In this document: piece after piece, positions 35,197-44,750 of the stretch
Numbering within the stretch: the first letter of the stretch is position 1
How the letters are laid out: every line of letters starts with the position of its first letter
Assembly: GCF_001816165.1 (NCBI RefSeq)
Contig: NZ_MDZC01000090.1
Span: 62,001-126,000, forward strand
From: Hymenobacter glacialis
GTDB taxonomy: Bacteria > Bacteroidota > Bacteroidia > Cytophagales > Hymenobacteraceae
Direction of reading: 5' to 3'
DNA length: 64,000 nt
Made by a program: the position numbers and the translations under genes
Notes under the pieces: generated by a model
What the model was told of the DNA's origin: nothing
The model's input: the letters and a program-made list of their open reading frames with translations, nothing else
The model's database searches: none

Positions 35197-35982
35197 CTAC
35201 TGCTGCAATGCTTTTTCTATGTACTCAAAGGAGGTGAGAATCTCCGCCTTATCTTTTCTAACAACAATTGTGTGCTCAAAGTGCGCCGAGGCCTTGCGGT
35301 CTTTGGTGCGAATAGTCCAGCCATCCGCTTCCTGCACCACATCCTTCTTGCCAAGGTTAACCATCGGCTCAATGGCCAACACCAACCCGGTTTGAAGGAG
35401 CGGCCCGGAACCCCGCTTGCCATAATTAGGCACTTCGGGCTTCTCGTGCAGCTTTGCACCCACACCGTGACCAACCAACTCCCGAACCACTCCGTAGCCC
35501 AAAGAGGCCACGTGGTTCTGAATAGCGTAGCTGATATCGCCAACGCGGTTGCCGCTCACGGCTTGTTCAATGCCTTTGTACAGCGACACTTTGGTTTCAG
35601 CCAATAGCGTCAGTATTTCGGGCGCCACCTCCCCTATTGGGTAAGTGTATGCACTATCTGAATGAAAACCATTCAGAAAAACCCCGCAGTCTACCGAAAG
35701 AATATCGCCACTTTGCAATGGCTCATCGGTAGCGAATCCGTGCACCACCACCGAGTTAGGCGAAAGGCACAGGCTGAAGGGAAACTTATTATAGCCTTTA
35801 AAAGAAGGTACTCCACCATGGTCTCGGATGAATTCCTCTGCGCGCTTATCAAGCTGTCGCGTCGTCACTCCTTCCTTAATCATACTCGCGACTTCGCCGT
35901 GAGTCTTAGCCAGCACAAGCGCGCTGGCACGAATGAGGTCAATCTCTTCTTCGGTTTTGTATTGAATGCTACCGCTTGCCAT
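35197..35982 (-). CDS. map: Type I methionine aminopeptidase
   Basis: A 261-residue enzyme removing N-terminal Met from new proteins. It has conserved metal-binding segments: an Asp in [18 protein letters not shown], His in [19 protein letters not shown], Glu in [10 protein letters not shown] and a final Glu near HFEHTIVV. It lies 6 bases after secY, as in many spc operons. Confidence 0.96.
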   Translation of the reverse strand: MASGSIQYKTEEEIDLIRASALVLAKTHGEVASMIKEGVTTRQLDKRAEEFIRDHGGVPSFKGYNKFPFSLCLSPNSVVVHGFATDEPLQSGDILSVDCGVFLNGFHSDSAYTYPIGEVAPEILTLLAETKVSLYKGIEQAVSGNRVGDISYAIQNHVASLGYGVVRELVGHGVGAKLHEKPEVPNYGKRGSGPLLQTGLVLAIEPMVNLGKKDVVQEADGWTIRTKDRKASAHFEHTIVVRKDKAEILTSFEYIEKALQQ

Positions 35983-35988
35983 TGCTGG

Positions 35989-37308
35989 TTACGAGGCTAC
36001 CGAAATGGGCTGGGCCGTGCGACCGCGCAGCTTGCCCGATTTCATCATGCCATCGTAATGCTGCATCAACAAGTAGCTCTGTACCTGATTCACAGTATCT
36101 AATACCACACCCACCATGATAATGAGGGACGTGCCACCGTAGAAAGCAGAGAATGGACGAGTTACCCCAAGCAACAAAGCAATAGCTGGGAAGATGGCAA
36201 TCAACGCTAGTGCAACAGCACCAGGCAAAGTTATGCGGGTCAGGATTTCATCAAGATACTCCGAGGTATCGCGACCTGGCTTTACACCCGGCACAAAACC
36301 ACCGCTACGCTTTAAGTCATCAGCAATCTGATTAGGATTGACGCTGATGGCCGTGTAGAAGTAAGTGAAGATGATGATGAGCAACGCAAAGGTAACATTG
36401 TACTGCCACGAGGTATAGTCAGAAAACTTCACACCGATGTAGGTAGCCAAATCACTCTGATTCTGCCAAACGGAAGCCACAATAGCAGGCACAAACATCA
36501 ACGACTGAGCGAAGATGATGGGCATCACACCGGCAGCATTAACCTTGAGAGGAATAAACTGACGCTGAGCATCAAGTTGCGTGGTGCCACCTACTTGCTT
36601 AGCATACTGTACTGCAATGCGACGTACAGCTTGAGTCAAGACGATAACGGCCATAACTACAAGGAATAGAACCACCATTTCCAAGAGGAAAATGAGCGAC
36701 TTATTTACTCCTTTAGCGGCTGCTTCACCGATAATAGCGCCAGGTAAACGGGACACGATGCCAATCATGATTAGCATCGAGATACCGTTGCCGATGCCTT
36801 TATCGGTAATTTTTTCGCCCAACCACATGCAAAACAAGGTACCAGCCGTCACGATAATCATTGACGATACCGTGAAGAAAGTACCCGGATTGATAATAGC
36901 ATCCGCGTTGATAGTAGCGATGAAGCCAACCGACTGCGCCAACACAATTGGAATCGTGAGAATGCGCGTGTACTGGTTAATCTTCTTCCGACCTGACTCT
37001 CCTTCTTTCTGCAGTTTCTGAAAGTATGGTACGGCAATGGTCAACAGCTGAAGCACAATACTCGCCGAGATGTAGGGCATAATACCCAAAGCAAATATTG
37101 AAGCATTGCTGAAGGCACCGCCAAGCAACGTATCCAGGATGCCAAACAGACCTTCGGCACCGGTCTTCAGGCGCGTCGGGTCTACACCCGGCAACACCAC
37201 GTAGGAACCGAGGCGGTAGATGGCAATGAAAAAAAGCGTATTGAGGATTCGCGTACGCAAATCCTCAATCGCAAAAATGTTTTTTATCGAAGTGATAAAC
37301 TTATTCAT
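35989..37308 (-). CDS. secY: Protein translocase channel subunit SecY
   Basis: A 439-residue inner-membrane protein with about ten transmembrane helices forming the preprotein channel that SecA drives. Signature segments include TRILNTLFFIAIYRLGSYV, QKEGESGRKKINQYTR and SVNPNQIADDLKRSGGFVPG. It follows rplO by 15 bases in the spc operon. Confidence 0.98.
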   Translation of the reverse strand: MNKFITSIKNIFAIEDLRTRILNTLFFIAIYRLGSYVVLPGVDPTRLKTGAEGLFGILDTLLGGAFSNASIFALGIMPYISASIVLQLLTIAVPYFQKLQKEGESGRKKINQYTRILTIPIVLAQSVGFIATINADAIINPGTFFTVSSMIIVTAGTLFCMWLGEKITDKGIGNGISMLIMIGIVSRLPGAIIGEAAAKGVNKSLIFLLEMVVLFLVVMAVIVLTQAVRRIAVQYAKQVGGTTQLDAQRQFIPLKVNAAGVMPIIFAQSLMFVPAIVASVWQNQSDLATYIGVKFSDYTSWQYNVTFALLIIIFTYFYTAISVNPNQIADDLKRSGGFVPGVKPGRDTSEYLDEILTRITLPGAVALALIAIFPAIALLLGVTRPFSAFYGGTSLIIMVGVVLDTVNQVQSYLLMQHYDGMMKSGKLRGRTAQPISVAS

Positions 37309-37323
37309 TGCCGAAGGTAGGCT

Positions 37324-37773
37324 TTAAAGCGTTACGGCTTTGCCGCCGGCCTTCTCGATGGCTTCAACAGCCGACTTCGAGAACGCGTGAGCGTGCACTT
37401 CCAATGCCGTGGCTACTTCACCACGACCGAGGATTTTGATTTTGGCGTTCTTGGACACCAAGCCATTCGAGATGAAGTAAGCAGCATCCATAGTGGTAGC
37501 GCTGTTCTTCTCGAGCAGGGTAGCCAACACATCAAGATTGATGGCTTTGTACTCTACACGGTTGATGTTCGTGAAACCGAACTTAGGCACACGGCGCTGG
37601 AGGGGCATCTGGCCACCTTCAAAACCGGACTTGCGCTTGTAGCCCGAACGCGACTTGGCGCCTTTGTGACCACGGGTCGACGTGCCACCGCGCGTGGAGC
37701 CTTCGCCCCGGCCAATCCGCTTCTCGTTTTTAGTCGAGCCGTAGGCGGGCGATAGATTGCTGAGATTAAGCAT
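37324..37773 (-). CDS. rplO: 50S ribosomal protein L15
   Basis: A 149-residue L15 with the Gly/Arg-rich N-terminal extension (KRIGRGEGSTRGGTSTRGHK) that enters the large subunit core and a globular C-terminal domain (FSKSAVEAIEKAGGKAVTL). Normal length, in the normal place before secY. Confidence 0.98.
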   Translation of the reverse strand: MLNLSNLSPAYGSTKNEKRIGRGEGSTRGGTSTRGHKGAKSRSGYKRKSGFEGGQMPLQRRVPKFGFTNINRVEYKAINLDVLATLLEKNSATTMDAAYFISNGLVSKNAKIKILGRGEVATALEVHAHAFSKSAVEAIEKAGGKAVTL

Positions 37774-37787
37774 GACGATATATAGTC

Positions 37788-37967
37788 TTACAGTTCGGTT
37801 ACTTCTAGCAGGTGCTTCACGCTGTTCACCATGCCCATAACGGACGGGTTTACTTCGTGCTGCGCGGTGCTGTTCATTTTGTTCAGGCCCAGGGACTGAA
37901 CGGTGCGCTTCTGACGCTCGGGGCGGTCAATTGCGCTGCGCACGAGCTTTACTTGAATTTGTGCCAT
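37788..37967 (-). CDS. rpmD: 50S ribosomal protein L30
   Basis: A 59-residue L30: MAQIQVKLVRSAIDRPERQK with the ferredoxin-like core TVQSLGLNKMNSTAQHEV and a C-terminal helix. The gene is short and lies between rpsE and rplO with small spacings. Confidence 0.97.
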   Translation of the reverse strand: MAQIQVKLVRSAIDRPERQKRTVQSLGLNKMNSTAQHEVNPSVMGMVNSVKHLLEVTEL

Positions 37968-37972
37968 GTCAA

Positions 37973-38548
37973 TTAACCGTTAAAAACGCGGGCAAGAGAG
38001 ATACCACGTGCCTGTGCAATTTGCAACGGGTCACGCATTTTGGCTAAGGCGGCAAAAGTAGCCTTCACCACGTTGTGGGGGTTCGACGAGCCTTTCGACT
38101 TCGCCAGCACGTCTTTGATACCAGCGCTCTCGAAAACAGCGCGCATGGCACCGCCGGCGATTACACCCGTACCAGCTGCAGCGGGCTGGATAAGCACGAA
38201 ACCACCGCCGTAGCGGCCTTCCATGAGGTGAGGAACGGTGTGCTTGTACATCGGCACTTTCACCACGTTCTTCTTAGCGTCGTCAATGCCTTTGGCAATG
38301 GCATCGGTTACTTCGTTGGCTTTGCCAAGGCCGTAGCCTACGTTGCCGTTGCCGTCGCCTACTACCACGATGGCAGAGAAGCTGAAGCGGCGACCACCTT
38401 TCACCACCTTTGCTACGCGGTTGATGGCTACTACTTTTTCTTTGAAGTCAGAGTCAGCACCCATGCGGGAGTTGTCCTTGTTCCGGTCGCGGTCGTTGCT
38501 GCGCTGACGGTCTCCGCCAGGACGATTGTTGTCGCGTTCTTGAGCCAT
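37973..38548 (-). CDS. rpsE: 30S ribosomal protein S5 with charged N-terminal extension
   Basis: A 191-residue S5. The core starts at about residue 34 ([20 protein letters not shown]) and includes [17 protein letters not shown]. The first ~33 residues ([20 protein letters not shown]...) are an added Arg/Asp/Asn-rich disordered segment not found in the 167-residue E. coli protein. S5 supports decoding accuracy. Confidence 0.97.
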   Translation of the reverse strand: MAQERDNNRPGGDRQRSNDRDRNKDNSRMGADSDFKEKVVAINRVAKVVKGGRRFSFSAIVVVGDGNGNVGYGLGKANEVTDAIAKGIDDAKKNVVKVPMYKHTVPHLMEGRYGGGFVLIQPAAAGTGVIAGGAMRAVFESAGIKDVLAKSKGSSNPHNVVKATFAALAKMRDPLQIAQARGISLARVFNG

Positions 38549-38554
38549 GATATT

Positions 38555-38905
38555 TTAGAAATTAAGGCCGCCTTCGCGGGCACCTTCAGCCAATGATTTT
38601 ACGCGACCGTGGTAGAGGTAACCCGAGCGGTCGAACACCACTTTGGTGATGCCTTTCTCTTGGGCGACGGCGGCAATTTGCCGACCTACGGCAGCAGCCA
38701 GAGCTACACCGTTGCCACCCTCGGCGGTTACTTTTTTAGACGTAGCAGCAGCCAGCGTGCGGCCAGTGGTGTCGTCAATAATCTGAGCGTAAATGCCCGT
38801 ATTGCTACGGAACACCGACAGCCGGGGCCGCTCGGAGGTGCCAGCCACCTTGGTGCGGATGATGCGCTGAATCCGCTTGCGGCGAGTTGCTTTATCAAAA
38901 GCCAT
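38555..38905 (-). CDS. rplR: 50S ribosomal protein L18
   Basis: A 116-residue 5S rRNA-binding protein. The segments [20 protein letters not shown] and [20 protein letters not shown] and the ending AREGGLNF are diagnostic. It has normal length and lies 6 bases from rpsE. Confidence 0.98.
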   Translation of the reverse strand: MAFDKATRRKRIQRIIRTKVAGTSERPRLSVFRSNTGIYAQIIDDTTGRTLAAATSKKVTAEGGNGVALAAAVGRQIAAVAQEKGITKVVFDRSGYLYHGRVKSLAEGAREGGLNF

Positions 38906-38914
38906 GATGCGAAT

Positions 38915-39469
38915 TTATTTAGAGGCCGTTTTACCAGCTTTGCGACGGATGATTTCGCCCACGAAACGTACACCTTTGCCTTTGTAAGGCTCGACTTTAC
39001 GCAACGAACGAATTTTGGCGGCCACCTGGCCCAGCAACTGATTGTCGATGCTGTTAAGCGTAACAATCGGGTTCTTACCCTTTTCGGTAACAGCGGTAGC
39101 GGTTACTTCCTTTGGCAGAGAAATGAAGATGTTGTGCGAGTAGCCCAGGGCCAGCTCCAACGTAGTGCCGGCAAGCGAGGCTTTGTAACCCACACCCACC
39201 AGTTCAAGCTTCTTCTCGAAACCGTTGCTCACACCGAGCACCATGTTATTGATGAGCGAGCGGTACAGGCCGTGCATGGCCTTGTGACGCTTCTGCTCAG
39301 TGGGACGGGTTACCAAAAGGGAACCGTCTTCGATGGCAACGTTGATGTCGCGGTCCACTTGCGTGGTTAGCGTGCCCTTAGGGCCTTTCACCGTTACCAC
39401 GTTGTCTTTCTCAACCGAGATAGCGACCCCAGCTGGGACGGAAATCGGGAGTTTACCAATACGTGACAT
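38915..39469 (-). CDS. rplF: 50S ribosomal protein L6
   Basis: A 184-residue L6 with two repeated domains. SRIGKLPISVPAGVAISVEK opens the first, and the C-terminal PYKGKGVRFVGEIIRRKAGK is the L6 signature near the sarcin-ricin loop. Length is near that of E. coli (177). Confidence 0.98.
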   Translation of the reverse strand: MSRIGKLPISVPAGVAISVEKDNVVTVKGPKGTLTTQVDRDINVAIEDGSLLVTRPTEQKRHKAMHGLYRSLINNMVLGVSNGFEKKLELVGVGYKASLAGTTLELALGYSHNIFISLPKEVTATAVTEKGKNPIVTLNSIDNQLLGQVAAKIRSLRKVEPYKGKGVRFVGEIIRRKAGKTASK

Positions 39470-39496
39470 AATTGAATTTGCTAAAGCGGTTCCGGA

Positions 39497-39895
39497 CTAG
39501 TACACGTAGCACAGCACCTCGCCGCCCACGTTCTCGGTTTTGCACTCCTTCTCCGTCATCACACCTTTGGAGGTGGAGATAATGGCTACACCCAGGCCGC
39601 TCAGGACGCGGGGCAGGTTGTCGGAGGCCACATACTGACGCAAACCGGGCGTCGAAACGCGCTGCAGCTTGGTGATGGCGGGAGCCTTCGTGGTCGGGTT
39701 GTACTTCAGAGCAATCTTGATGATGCCCTGAACCGACGAATCATCAAAACGGTACGACTGGATGTACCCTTTATGGTACAACACTTTCGTGATTTCCTTT
39801 TTGATGTTGCTGGCCGGGATTTCTACCACCCGGTGATTCGCCTTGATGGCGTTGCGTACCCGGGTCAGGTAGTCGGCAATGGGGTCAGTGTTCAT
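39497..39895 (-). CDS. rpsH: 30S ribosomal protein S8
   Basis: A 132-residue S8, central to 16S rRNA assembly and, in E. coli, the translational repressor of the spc operon. MNTDPIADYLTRVRNAIKAN and the C-terminal STSKGVMTEKECKTENVGGE are clear. It is the first ribosomal gene after an inserted dehydrogenase gene. Two promoters (39928-39958 and 40075-40105) lie upstream, so it now heads its own operon. Confidence 0.98.
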   Translation of the reverse strand: MNTDPIADYLTRVRNAIKANHRVVEIPASNIKKEITKVLYHKGYIQSYRFDDSSVQGIIKIALKYNPTTKAPAITKLQRVSTPGLRQYVASDNLPRVLSGLGVAIISTSKGVMTEKECKTENVGGEVLCYVY

Positions 39896-39927
39896 TATTC
39901 AGTAAATACGTCCGCTTTTTCGGAGCG

Positions 39928-39958
39928 CAAAGATAAGAAAATTTCGCCGGGCACCCAA
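39928..39958 (-). promoter_or_regulatory. Proximal rpsH promoter (TTG-N20-TATCTTTG)
   Basis: On the minus strand a TTG (-33) is followed after 20 bases by TATCTTTG, a perfect Bacteroidota sigma-ABfr pair. The -7 element ends about 33 bases before the rpsH ATG. Confidence 0.8.
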
Positions 39959-40074
39959 CGGGACCAACGAAACTTCGGTTAAGACTACTTGGCACGTCCG
40001 GCGACGATACGGCCAATGGTTTCTTTTGGCAACCTGCCAAATGGTTTTGAGGCAAGCCTCAGGTTTTGGGAGTG

Positions 40075-40105
40075 CAAAGGTAGCAGGCTTACAGGGCTTT
40101 TGCAA
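40075..40105 (-). promoter_or_regulatory. Distal rpsH promoter (TTG-N20-TACCTTTG)
   Basis: A second perfect TTG-N20-TAnnTTTG pair lies 147 bases upstream of the first, also pointing to rpsH. It would give a leader of about 175 bases. Confidence 0.75.
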
Positions 40106-40171
40106 GGACATTGTAGAAAATGTCCGCCAAAGTGCCCCAGCCAATGACAAATTCGGAACCGCCCTTCGGTG

Positions 40172-41032
40172 CTAAGCCCGCTCCAAATACTTAAATATGG
40201 CCATAACGTCCTCGTCCCCGAAAGATGCTTCGGCTTGTTGGAATGTCTTGTTCACAACCTCTGCCAAGGGCGTGGCCGAACCCTCGGCGGCAGCTAAGCG
40301 CAAATCTTTAGCCAGCAGCTTCAGCGCAAATGCCGCATCATAGTTGTTATTGAGTATTACCTGCCCTTTGGTGTTGATGAACACGCTGGCCAACGCACTA
40401 TTTTGAATAAGGGTGAGCAAGTCTGAAGTATTAATGCCGCGTTGTTGGGCAAAGAGTACTGCTTCAGCTAGGCCCTGCGCCTGAAACCCGAGTAGCGTGT
40501 TCATAGCCAGTTTGGCAGTATTGCCAGCACCGGCTTCTCCCAGGTGCAGTGCGAGCTTACCAATTTTCTCTAATATCGGCTTAGCACGTTCAAATGCGGT
40601 TTCTTTCCCTCCAACCATAATGGCCAACTGCCCTGTCTCAGCCTGCTTCACGCTGCCCGACACGGGCGCGTCGAGGTACTCGTGCTTGTGCTCCTGGCAT
40701 AATGTGGCCATCTCGCGGCTTATACCTGGTGAAACCGTACTCATGTTCACAATCAACTTACTGGTAGCGGGTGACTGAAGCAGCCCTTGCTCACCAGTGA
40801 ACAGGTCCCTGATTGCCTGGTCGTCGGATACCATCAGGAAAACTACTTCCGCTACCTGCAACATTGCAGCAGGAGATTCAGCGCTATTGGCTCCCTCTGC
40901 CAATATTAGCGCCTCTTTTTCCTTGTGCCTATTGTAGACAGTGACAGGGTAGCCGGCGGTTAGCAATTGACGCACCATTGGCACGCCCATATTGCCCAAA
41001 CCAATCCAACCTATTGTGGTATTAAAATTCAT
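40172..41032 (-). CDS. NAD(P)-dependent 3-hydroxyisobutyrate dehydrogenase-family oxidoreductase inserted in the spc operon
   Basis: About 286 residues from the ATG at 41032. The Rossmann start IGWIGLGNMGVPMVRQLLTA is the 3-hydroxyisobutyrate/6-phosphogluconate dehydrogenase signature. The catalytic segment DAPVSGSVKQAETGQLAIMV and the Lys region GAGNTAKLAMN are intact. Possible substrates are 3-hydroxyisobutyrate, glyoxylate or succinic semialdehyde; sequence does not decide. It lies between rpsN and rpsH, where the spc operon normally has no gene. It has a terminator before it and promoters after it. Confidence 0.92.
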   Translation of the reverse strand: MNFNTTIGWIGLGNMGVPMVRQLLTAGYPVTVYNRHKEKEALILAEGANSAESPAAMLQVAEVVFLMVSDDQAIRDLFTGEQGLLQSPATSKLIVNMSTVSPGISREMATLCQEHKHEYLDAPVSGSVKQAETGQLAIMVGGKETAFERAKPILEKIGKLALHLGEAGAGNTAKLAMNTLLGFQAQGLAEAVLFAQQRGINTSDLLTLIQNSALASVFINTKGQVILNNNYDAAFALKLLAKDLRLAAAEGSATPLAEVVNKTFQQAEASFGDEDVMAIFKYLERA

Positions 41033-41188
41033 AATTTTCAGGAGTGACATAGTGAGTCTTGCATTACCTCTTAGTGCATTGATTTATTGACTATAAGCTG
41101 GCTAAATAGTCTTGAGTCCGTTTGCACAATCATTTTAATTAGCCACCCTAAGGTGGCAACCTAGATTATGTAGCTTCCGATCAAGCAT

Positions 41189-41221
41189 AAAAAAAGCCTC
41201 TGATTGATCAGAGGCTTTTTT
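41189..41221. terminator. Terminator after rpsN
   Basis: Hairpin AAAAAGCCTCTGAT/ATCAGAGGCTTTTT with flanking A and T runs on both sides. It ends the rplC-rpsN transcript before the dehydrogenase gene. Confidence 0.92.
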
Positions 41222-41240
41222 ATCTGTCCTAAACTGGATA

Positions 41241-41510
41241 CTACCAGCTCGACTTGGTCACACCGGGAATCTTCCCGGCCAGAGCCATTTCGCGGAAACG
41301 CACGCGGCTGATGCCAAACTTGCGCATGTAGCCGCGGGGGCGGCCGTCAATCATGTCGCGGTTGTGCAGGCGCACGGGCGAAGCGTTTTTGGGCAGCTTG
41401 TCGAGACCTTCGTAGTCGCCGGCAGCTTTCAGAGCCTTGCGCTTCTCAGCGTAGCGGGCCACGGTGGCAATGCGCTTGCGCTCCCGTGCTTTGATGGATT
41501 CTTTAGCCAT
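41241..41510 (-). CDS. rpsN: 30S ribosomal protein S14 (zinc-free form)
   Basis: An 89-residue S14. The core [20 protein letters not shown] and the ending [11 protein letters not shown] are conserved. No CxxC pair is present, so it is the zinc-independent form. It is now the last gene of its operon, followed by a terminator. Confidence 0.97.
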   Translation of the reverse strand: MAKESIKARERKRIATVARYAEKRKALKAAGDYEGLDKLPKNASPVRLHNRDMIDGRPRGYMRKFGISRVRFREMALAGKIPGVTKSSW

Positions 41511-41522
41511 AAGAGGTAGGGA

Positions 41523-42077
41523 TTAAGCGTCTTTTTTAGCGTTGGCGAAAGGCATACCGAAAGCCTTGAGCAGCTCGTAGCTCTGCTCGTCATTCTCGGC
41601 GCTGGTCACAAACGTGATATCCATGCCCGAGATGCTTTTGATTTTGTCAATCGAAATTTCAGGGAAGATGATTTGCTCCTTCACGCCGAGCGTGTAGTTG
41701 CCACGACCATCGAAGCCTTTATCGTTGATGCCTTTGAAGTCACGTACGCGGGGCAGGGCTACCGTCAGAAGACGGTCCATGAACTCGTACATTTTTTCAC
41801 CACGCAGCGTCACTTTGGCGCCGATAGGCATGCCTTCGCGAAGCTTGAAGTTAGAAACCGACTTTTTGGCAATCGTTGCAATGGCTTTCTGACCGGTAAT
41901 GGTCGTCAGCTCTTCCACACCGTTGTCAACCAACTTCTTGTCAGCAACTGCGGCACCGATGCCACGGTTGATGCAGATTTTGGTGACTTTGGGTACCTGC
42001 ATGATGCTCTTGAACTGGAATTTCTCCTGGAGCGCGGGTACGATGTCTTTTTTATAAATGTCTTTGAGACGGGCCAT
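41523..42077 (-). CDS. rplE: 50S ribosomal protein L5
   Basis: A 184-residue 5S rRNA-binding protein. The segments [35 protein letters not shown] and [15 protein letters not shown] are diagnostic. Length is near that of E. coli (179). Confidence 0.98.
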   Translation of the reverse strand: MARLKDIYKKDIVPALQEKFQFKSIMQVPKVTKICINRGIGAAVADKKLVDNGVEELTTITGQKAIATIAKKSVSNFKLREGMPIGAKVTLRGEKMYEFMDRLLTVALPRVRDFKGINDKGFDGRGNYTLGVKEQIIFPEISIDKIKSISGMDITFVTSAENDEQSYELLKAFGMPFANAKKDA

Positions 42078-42091
42078 GATGCAGGGGGCTG

Positions 42092-42439
42092 TTACGCCGT
42101 TTTCTTGGCAGTGGCACGCTTAGCCTTAGCAGGAGCAGCAGCCGGGGCTGCGTCAGCTGCGGCACCTTTGCGCACACGCTCACCAGTGGTGGGGTTGATA
42201 GCCTGCACGTTGCTCACGTGCATGGGCGCCTCCATCTTGGTGATGCCGCCCTGGGGCGATTTGGCGCTCGGCTTGTTGTGTTTCGTTACCAGGTTCAACC
42301 CCTCAACGGTTACGCGCTGGGTTACCCGGTTTACCGACACGATTTTGCCGGTCTTGCCCTTTTCGTCGCCTGCAATCACCTTCACGGTATCGCCCGACTT
42401 TACGTGCAGTTGCACGGGGTCTGCTTTCTTGATAGCCAT
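42092..42439 (-). CDS. rplX: 50S ribosomal protein L24
   Basis: A 115-residue L24 with the KOW motif ([20 protein letters not shown]), an early assembly factor of the large subunit. The last ~25 residues form an Ala/Lys-rich tail ([20 protein letters not shown]) added to the usual core. Confidence 0.97.
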   Translation of the reverse strand: MAIKKADPVQLHVKSGDTVKVIAGDEKGKTGKIVSVNRVTQRVTVEGLNLVTKHNKPSAKSPQGGITKMEAPMHVSNVQAINPTTGERVRKGAAADAAPAAAPAKAKRATAKKTA

Positions 42440-42442
42440 GGC

Positions 42443-42811
42443 TTAGAGTACTTCGGGGGCTAGGGATACGATTTTCATGAACTGACGCTCACGCAGCTCA
42501 CGGGCCACTGGGCCGAAGATGCGCGTGCCGCGAGGCTCGTCGTTGTTGTTAAGCAACACAGCAGCGTTGTCGTCGAAGCGGATGTACGAACCGTCCTTGC
42601 GGCGCACTTCTTTCTTTACGCGAACTACTACGGCTTTGCTTACGGTGCCTTTCTTAGCGTTGCCCGAAGGGATAGCCGATTTGATGGCTACCACAATCTT
42701 GTCGCCAACGCTGGCATATTTCTTGCCCGTGCCACCCAAAACGCGGATGCAGAGGACTTCCTTGGCGCCGCTGTTGTCGGCCACCGTCAGGCGGGATTCT
42801 TGCTGTATCAT
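42443..42811 (-). CDS. rplN: 50S ribosomal protein L14
   Basis: A 122-residue L14, near-invariant in length. [20 protein letters not shown] starts it, and [20 protein letters not shown] is the conserved C-terminal part. It lies 3 bases from rplX. Confidence 0.98.
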   Translation of the reverse strand: MIQQESRLTVADNSGAKEVLCIRVLGGTGKKYASVGDKIVVAIKSAIPSGNAKKGTVSKAVVVRVKKEVRRKDGSYIRFDDNAAVLLNNNDEPRGTRIFGPVARELRERQFMKIVSLAPEVL

Positions 42812-42820
42812 CGAATTAGA

Positions 42821-43120
42821 TTATTTAGCGCGTTCAATAATTTCCACCAGGCGCCACCGCTTGGTTTTGCTCAGCGGACGGGTGCTCATGATGAGAACCG
42901 TATCGCCTTCGCCGCACTCGTTGTTCTCGTCGTGGGCGTGGAATTTCGTGGTCTTGGTCACGAACTTGCCGTACATGGGGTGCTTTTGCTTCTGCACCAC
43001 AGCCACGGTGATGGACTTATCCATCTTGTTGCTCGTCACCTTGCCGGTGATTTCCTTGCGCATGTTGCGCGAGGCTTCATCAGCAGCGGTTTGGTCTTGG
43101 GTTGTTACGTCGGTTGCCAT
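42821..43120 (-). CDS. rpsQ: 30S ribosomal protein S17
   Basis: A 99-residue OB-fold protein. The core [20 protein letters not shown] and [20 protein letters not shown] match S17. An N-terminal lead of ~20 polar residues ([20 protein letters not shown]) precedes the core, longer than in E. coli (84 residues in all). Confidence 0.96.
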   Translation of the reverse strand: MATDVTTQDQTAADEASRNMRKEITGKVTSNKMDKSITVAVVQKQKHPMYGKFVTKTTKFHAHDENNECGEGDTVLIMSTRPLSKTKRWRLVEIIERAK

Positions 43121-43125
43121 CGGAA

Positions 43126-43338
43126 TTAAGCGGGGTTAGAGGCCTGCTCGTTGTTCCGACGAGTCTGCTCGGTGAGCAAGCGGGCGACGTTTTTACGGTT
43201 GGCCTTGAGGCGGGCGGGGTTTTCGAGGGGCGAAATCGCATGAGCGAAACGCAACTGCTGGCCCGAAGCCTGCTCAGTGGTAAGTTGCTCTTTCAGCGCT
43301 TCAGCGGAAAGGCCTTTGAGGTCGGTCTTGTTTTTCAT
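43126..43338 (-). CDS. rpmC: 50S ribosomal protein L29
   Basis: A 70-residue helical protein at the tunnel exit. It has the L29 pattern [17 protein letters not shown] and [20 protein letters not shown]. It lies one base from the rplP stop. Confidence 0.96.
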   Translation of the reverse strand: MKNKTDLKGLSAEALKEQLTTEQASGQQLRFAHAISPLENPARLKANRKNVARLLTEQTRRNNEQASNPA

Positions 43339-43339
43339 C

Positions 43340-43765
43340 TTAGGCGGCGTCGGTGTAATCGCGGCGAACCACGAATGAAGTACGAACCGGCAGCTTCTGA
43401 GCCGCGAGACGCAGCGATTCTTTGGCTACTTCCAGCGATACGCCGTCCGACTCGAACATGATTTGACCCGGCTTCACACAGGCTACCCAATACTCGGGCG
43501 AACCTTTACCTTTACCCATACGCACTTCAGCAGGCTTTTTGGTAATTGGTTTGTCGGGGAAAATGCGAATCCATACTTGCCCTTCGCGTTTCATGGCGCG
43601 GGTCATGGCAATACGGGCAGCCTCAATTTGGCGAGCCGTAATCCAAGAAACCTCCAGCGACTTGATAGCGAACGAACCGAAGTCTATGGAGCTGCCGCGG
43701 TAGGCGAGGCCTGTTACGCGACCCTTTTGCATCTTGCGATACTTGGTCCTTTTCGGTTGTAACAT
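43340..43765 (-). CDS. rplP: 50S ribosomal protein L16
   Basis: A 141-residue L16 with [20 protein letters not shown] at the start and [20 protein letters not shown] in the middle. It contacts tRNA near the A site. A 106-base gap with a perfect 14-bp palindrome separates it from rpsC; these genes are normally only a few bases apart. Confidence 0.98.
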   Translation of the reverse strand: MLQPKRTKYRKMQKGRVTGLAYRGSSIDFGSFAIKSLEVSWITARQIEAARIAMTRAMKREGQVWIRIFPDKPITKKPAEVRMGKGKGSPEYWVACVKPGQIMFESDGVSLEVAKESLRLAAQKLPVRTSFVVRRDYTDAA

Positions 43766-43817
43766 TTGATTTTAATAAAAGAAAGTGTTCTATAAGAGAG
43801 AGGGGCGAACAGCCGAA

Positions 43818-43858
43818 CATTTCGCTTCGTTCACCAAAGAGGCAAACGAAGCGAAATG
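43818..43858. repeat. Perfect 14-bp palindrome CATTTCGCTTCGTT between rpsC and rplP
   Basis: Perfect arms at 43818-43831 and 43845-43858 enclose a 13-base loop. The arm text GCTTCG/CGAAGC recalls the CGAAGC part of the dispersed palindromes at 1288 and 14022. It interrupts an otherwise tightly packed ribosomal operon. Confidence 0.75.
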
Positions 43859-43871
43859 ACTTGACTCTGTT

Positions 43872-44744
43872 CTAGCGACGTGGGCCGCGAGCAGCACCAC
43901 CGGCAGCTCCGCCACCTTGGGCGGGGCCGTTGCGACGGGGACCGGCGTTGTCGCCTGCGCCACGGGGGGCACGGTCGCCAGCACCACGACCAGCACCGCC
44001 ATCACGACGCGGGCCACGGTCGCCATCACGACGCTCGCCACGAGGGCCACGGTCGTCACGACGTCCACCGGCATCGCCACCTGGGTTGGTGAGCTGCTGG
44101 TTAGGCGAGAGGTCGGGCTTGCCGAACACCTCACCACGCATAACCCATACCTTAATGCCGATTTTGCCATACACGGTCTGAGCTTCCGACAAAGCGTAAT
44201 CGATATCGGCGCGCAACGTGTGCAGCGGGGTACGACCTTCTTTGTACTGCTCCGAACGGGCAATTTCAGCACCGCCGAGACGGCCACCGCATTGAATCTT
44301 GATGCCTTCGGCACCAACACGCATTGCAGCCTGAATCGACATCTTCATGGCGCGACGGAAGGAGATACGAGCAGCCAGCTGCTGGGCGATGCTCTCGCCT
44401 ACCAGTTTGGCATCCAACTCCGGACGCTTAATTTCAAAGATATTGATTTGAACGTCTTTGCTGGTGATTTGCTTCAGCTCGTCCTTAATCTTATCAACCT
44501 CCTGGCCGCCTTTACCGATTACCACACCCGGACGAGCCGTGTTGATGGTGATGGTGATGCGCTTCAGGGTGCGCTCAATCACAATGCGGCTGATGCCGCC
44601 TTTCTGAATGCGAGCGTTGATGTACTTGCGGATTTTTTCGTCCTCCACCAATTTCTCGGCGAAGTCCTTGCCGCCGTACCAGTTCGAGTCCCAGCCTTTA
44701 ATAACTCCCAAGCGGAAGCCAACTGGATTTACTTTCTGTCCCAT
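43872..44744 (-). CDS. rpsC: 30S ribosomal protein S3 with Arg/Gly/Asp-rich tail
   Basis: A 290-residue S3. The N-terminal KH domain ([20 protein letters not shown]) and the C-terminal S3 domain ([20 protein letters not shown]) are intact. From about residue 225 the protein runs into a ~65-residue Gly/Arg/Asp-rich disordered tail ([20 protein letters not shown]...). E. coli S3 has 233 residues. The tail is RGG-like and probably binds RNA; this is inferred. Confidence 0.97.
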   Translation of the reverse strand: MGQKVNPVGFRLGVIKGWDSNWYGGKDFAEKLVEDEKIRKYINARIQKGGISRIVIERTLKRITITINTARPGVVIGKGGQEVDKIKDELKQITSKDVQINIFEIKRPELDAKLVGESIAQQLAARISFRRAMKMSIQAAMRVGAEGIKIQCGGRLGGAEIARSEQYKEGRTPLHTLRADIDYALSEAQTVYGKIGIKVWVMRGEVFGKPDLSPNQQLTNPGGDAGGRRDDRGPRGERRDGDRGPRRDGGAGRGAGDRAPRGAGDNAGPRRNGPAQGGGAAGGAARGPRR

Positions 44745-44750
44745 ATTAAA

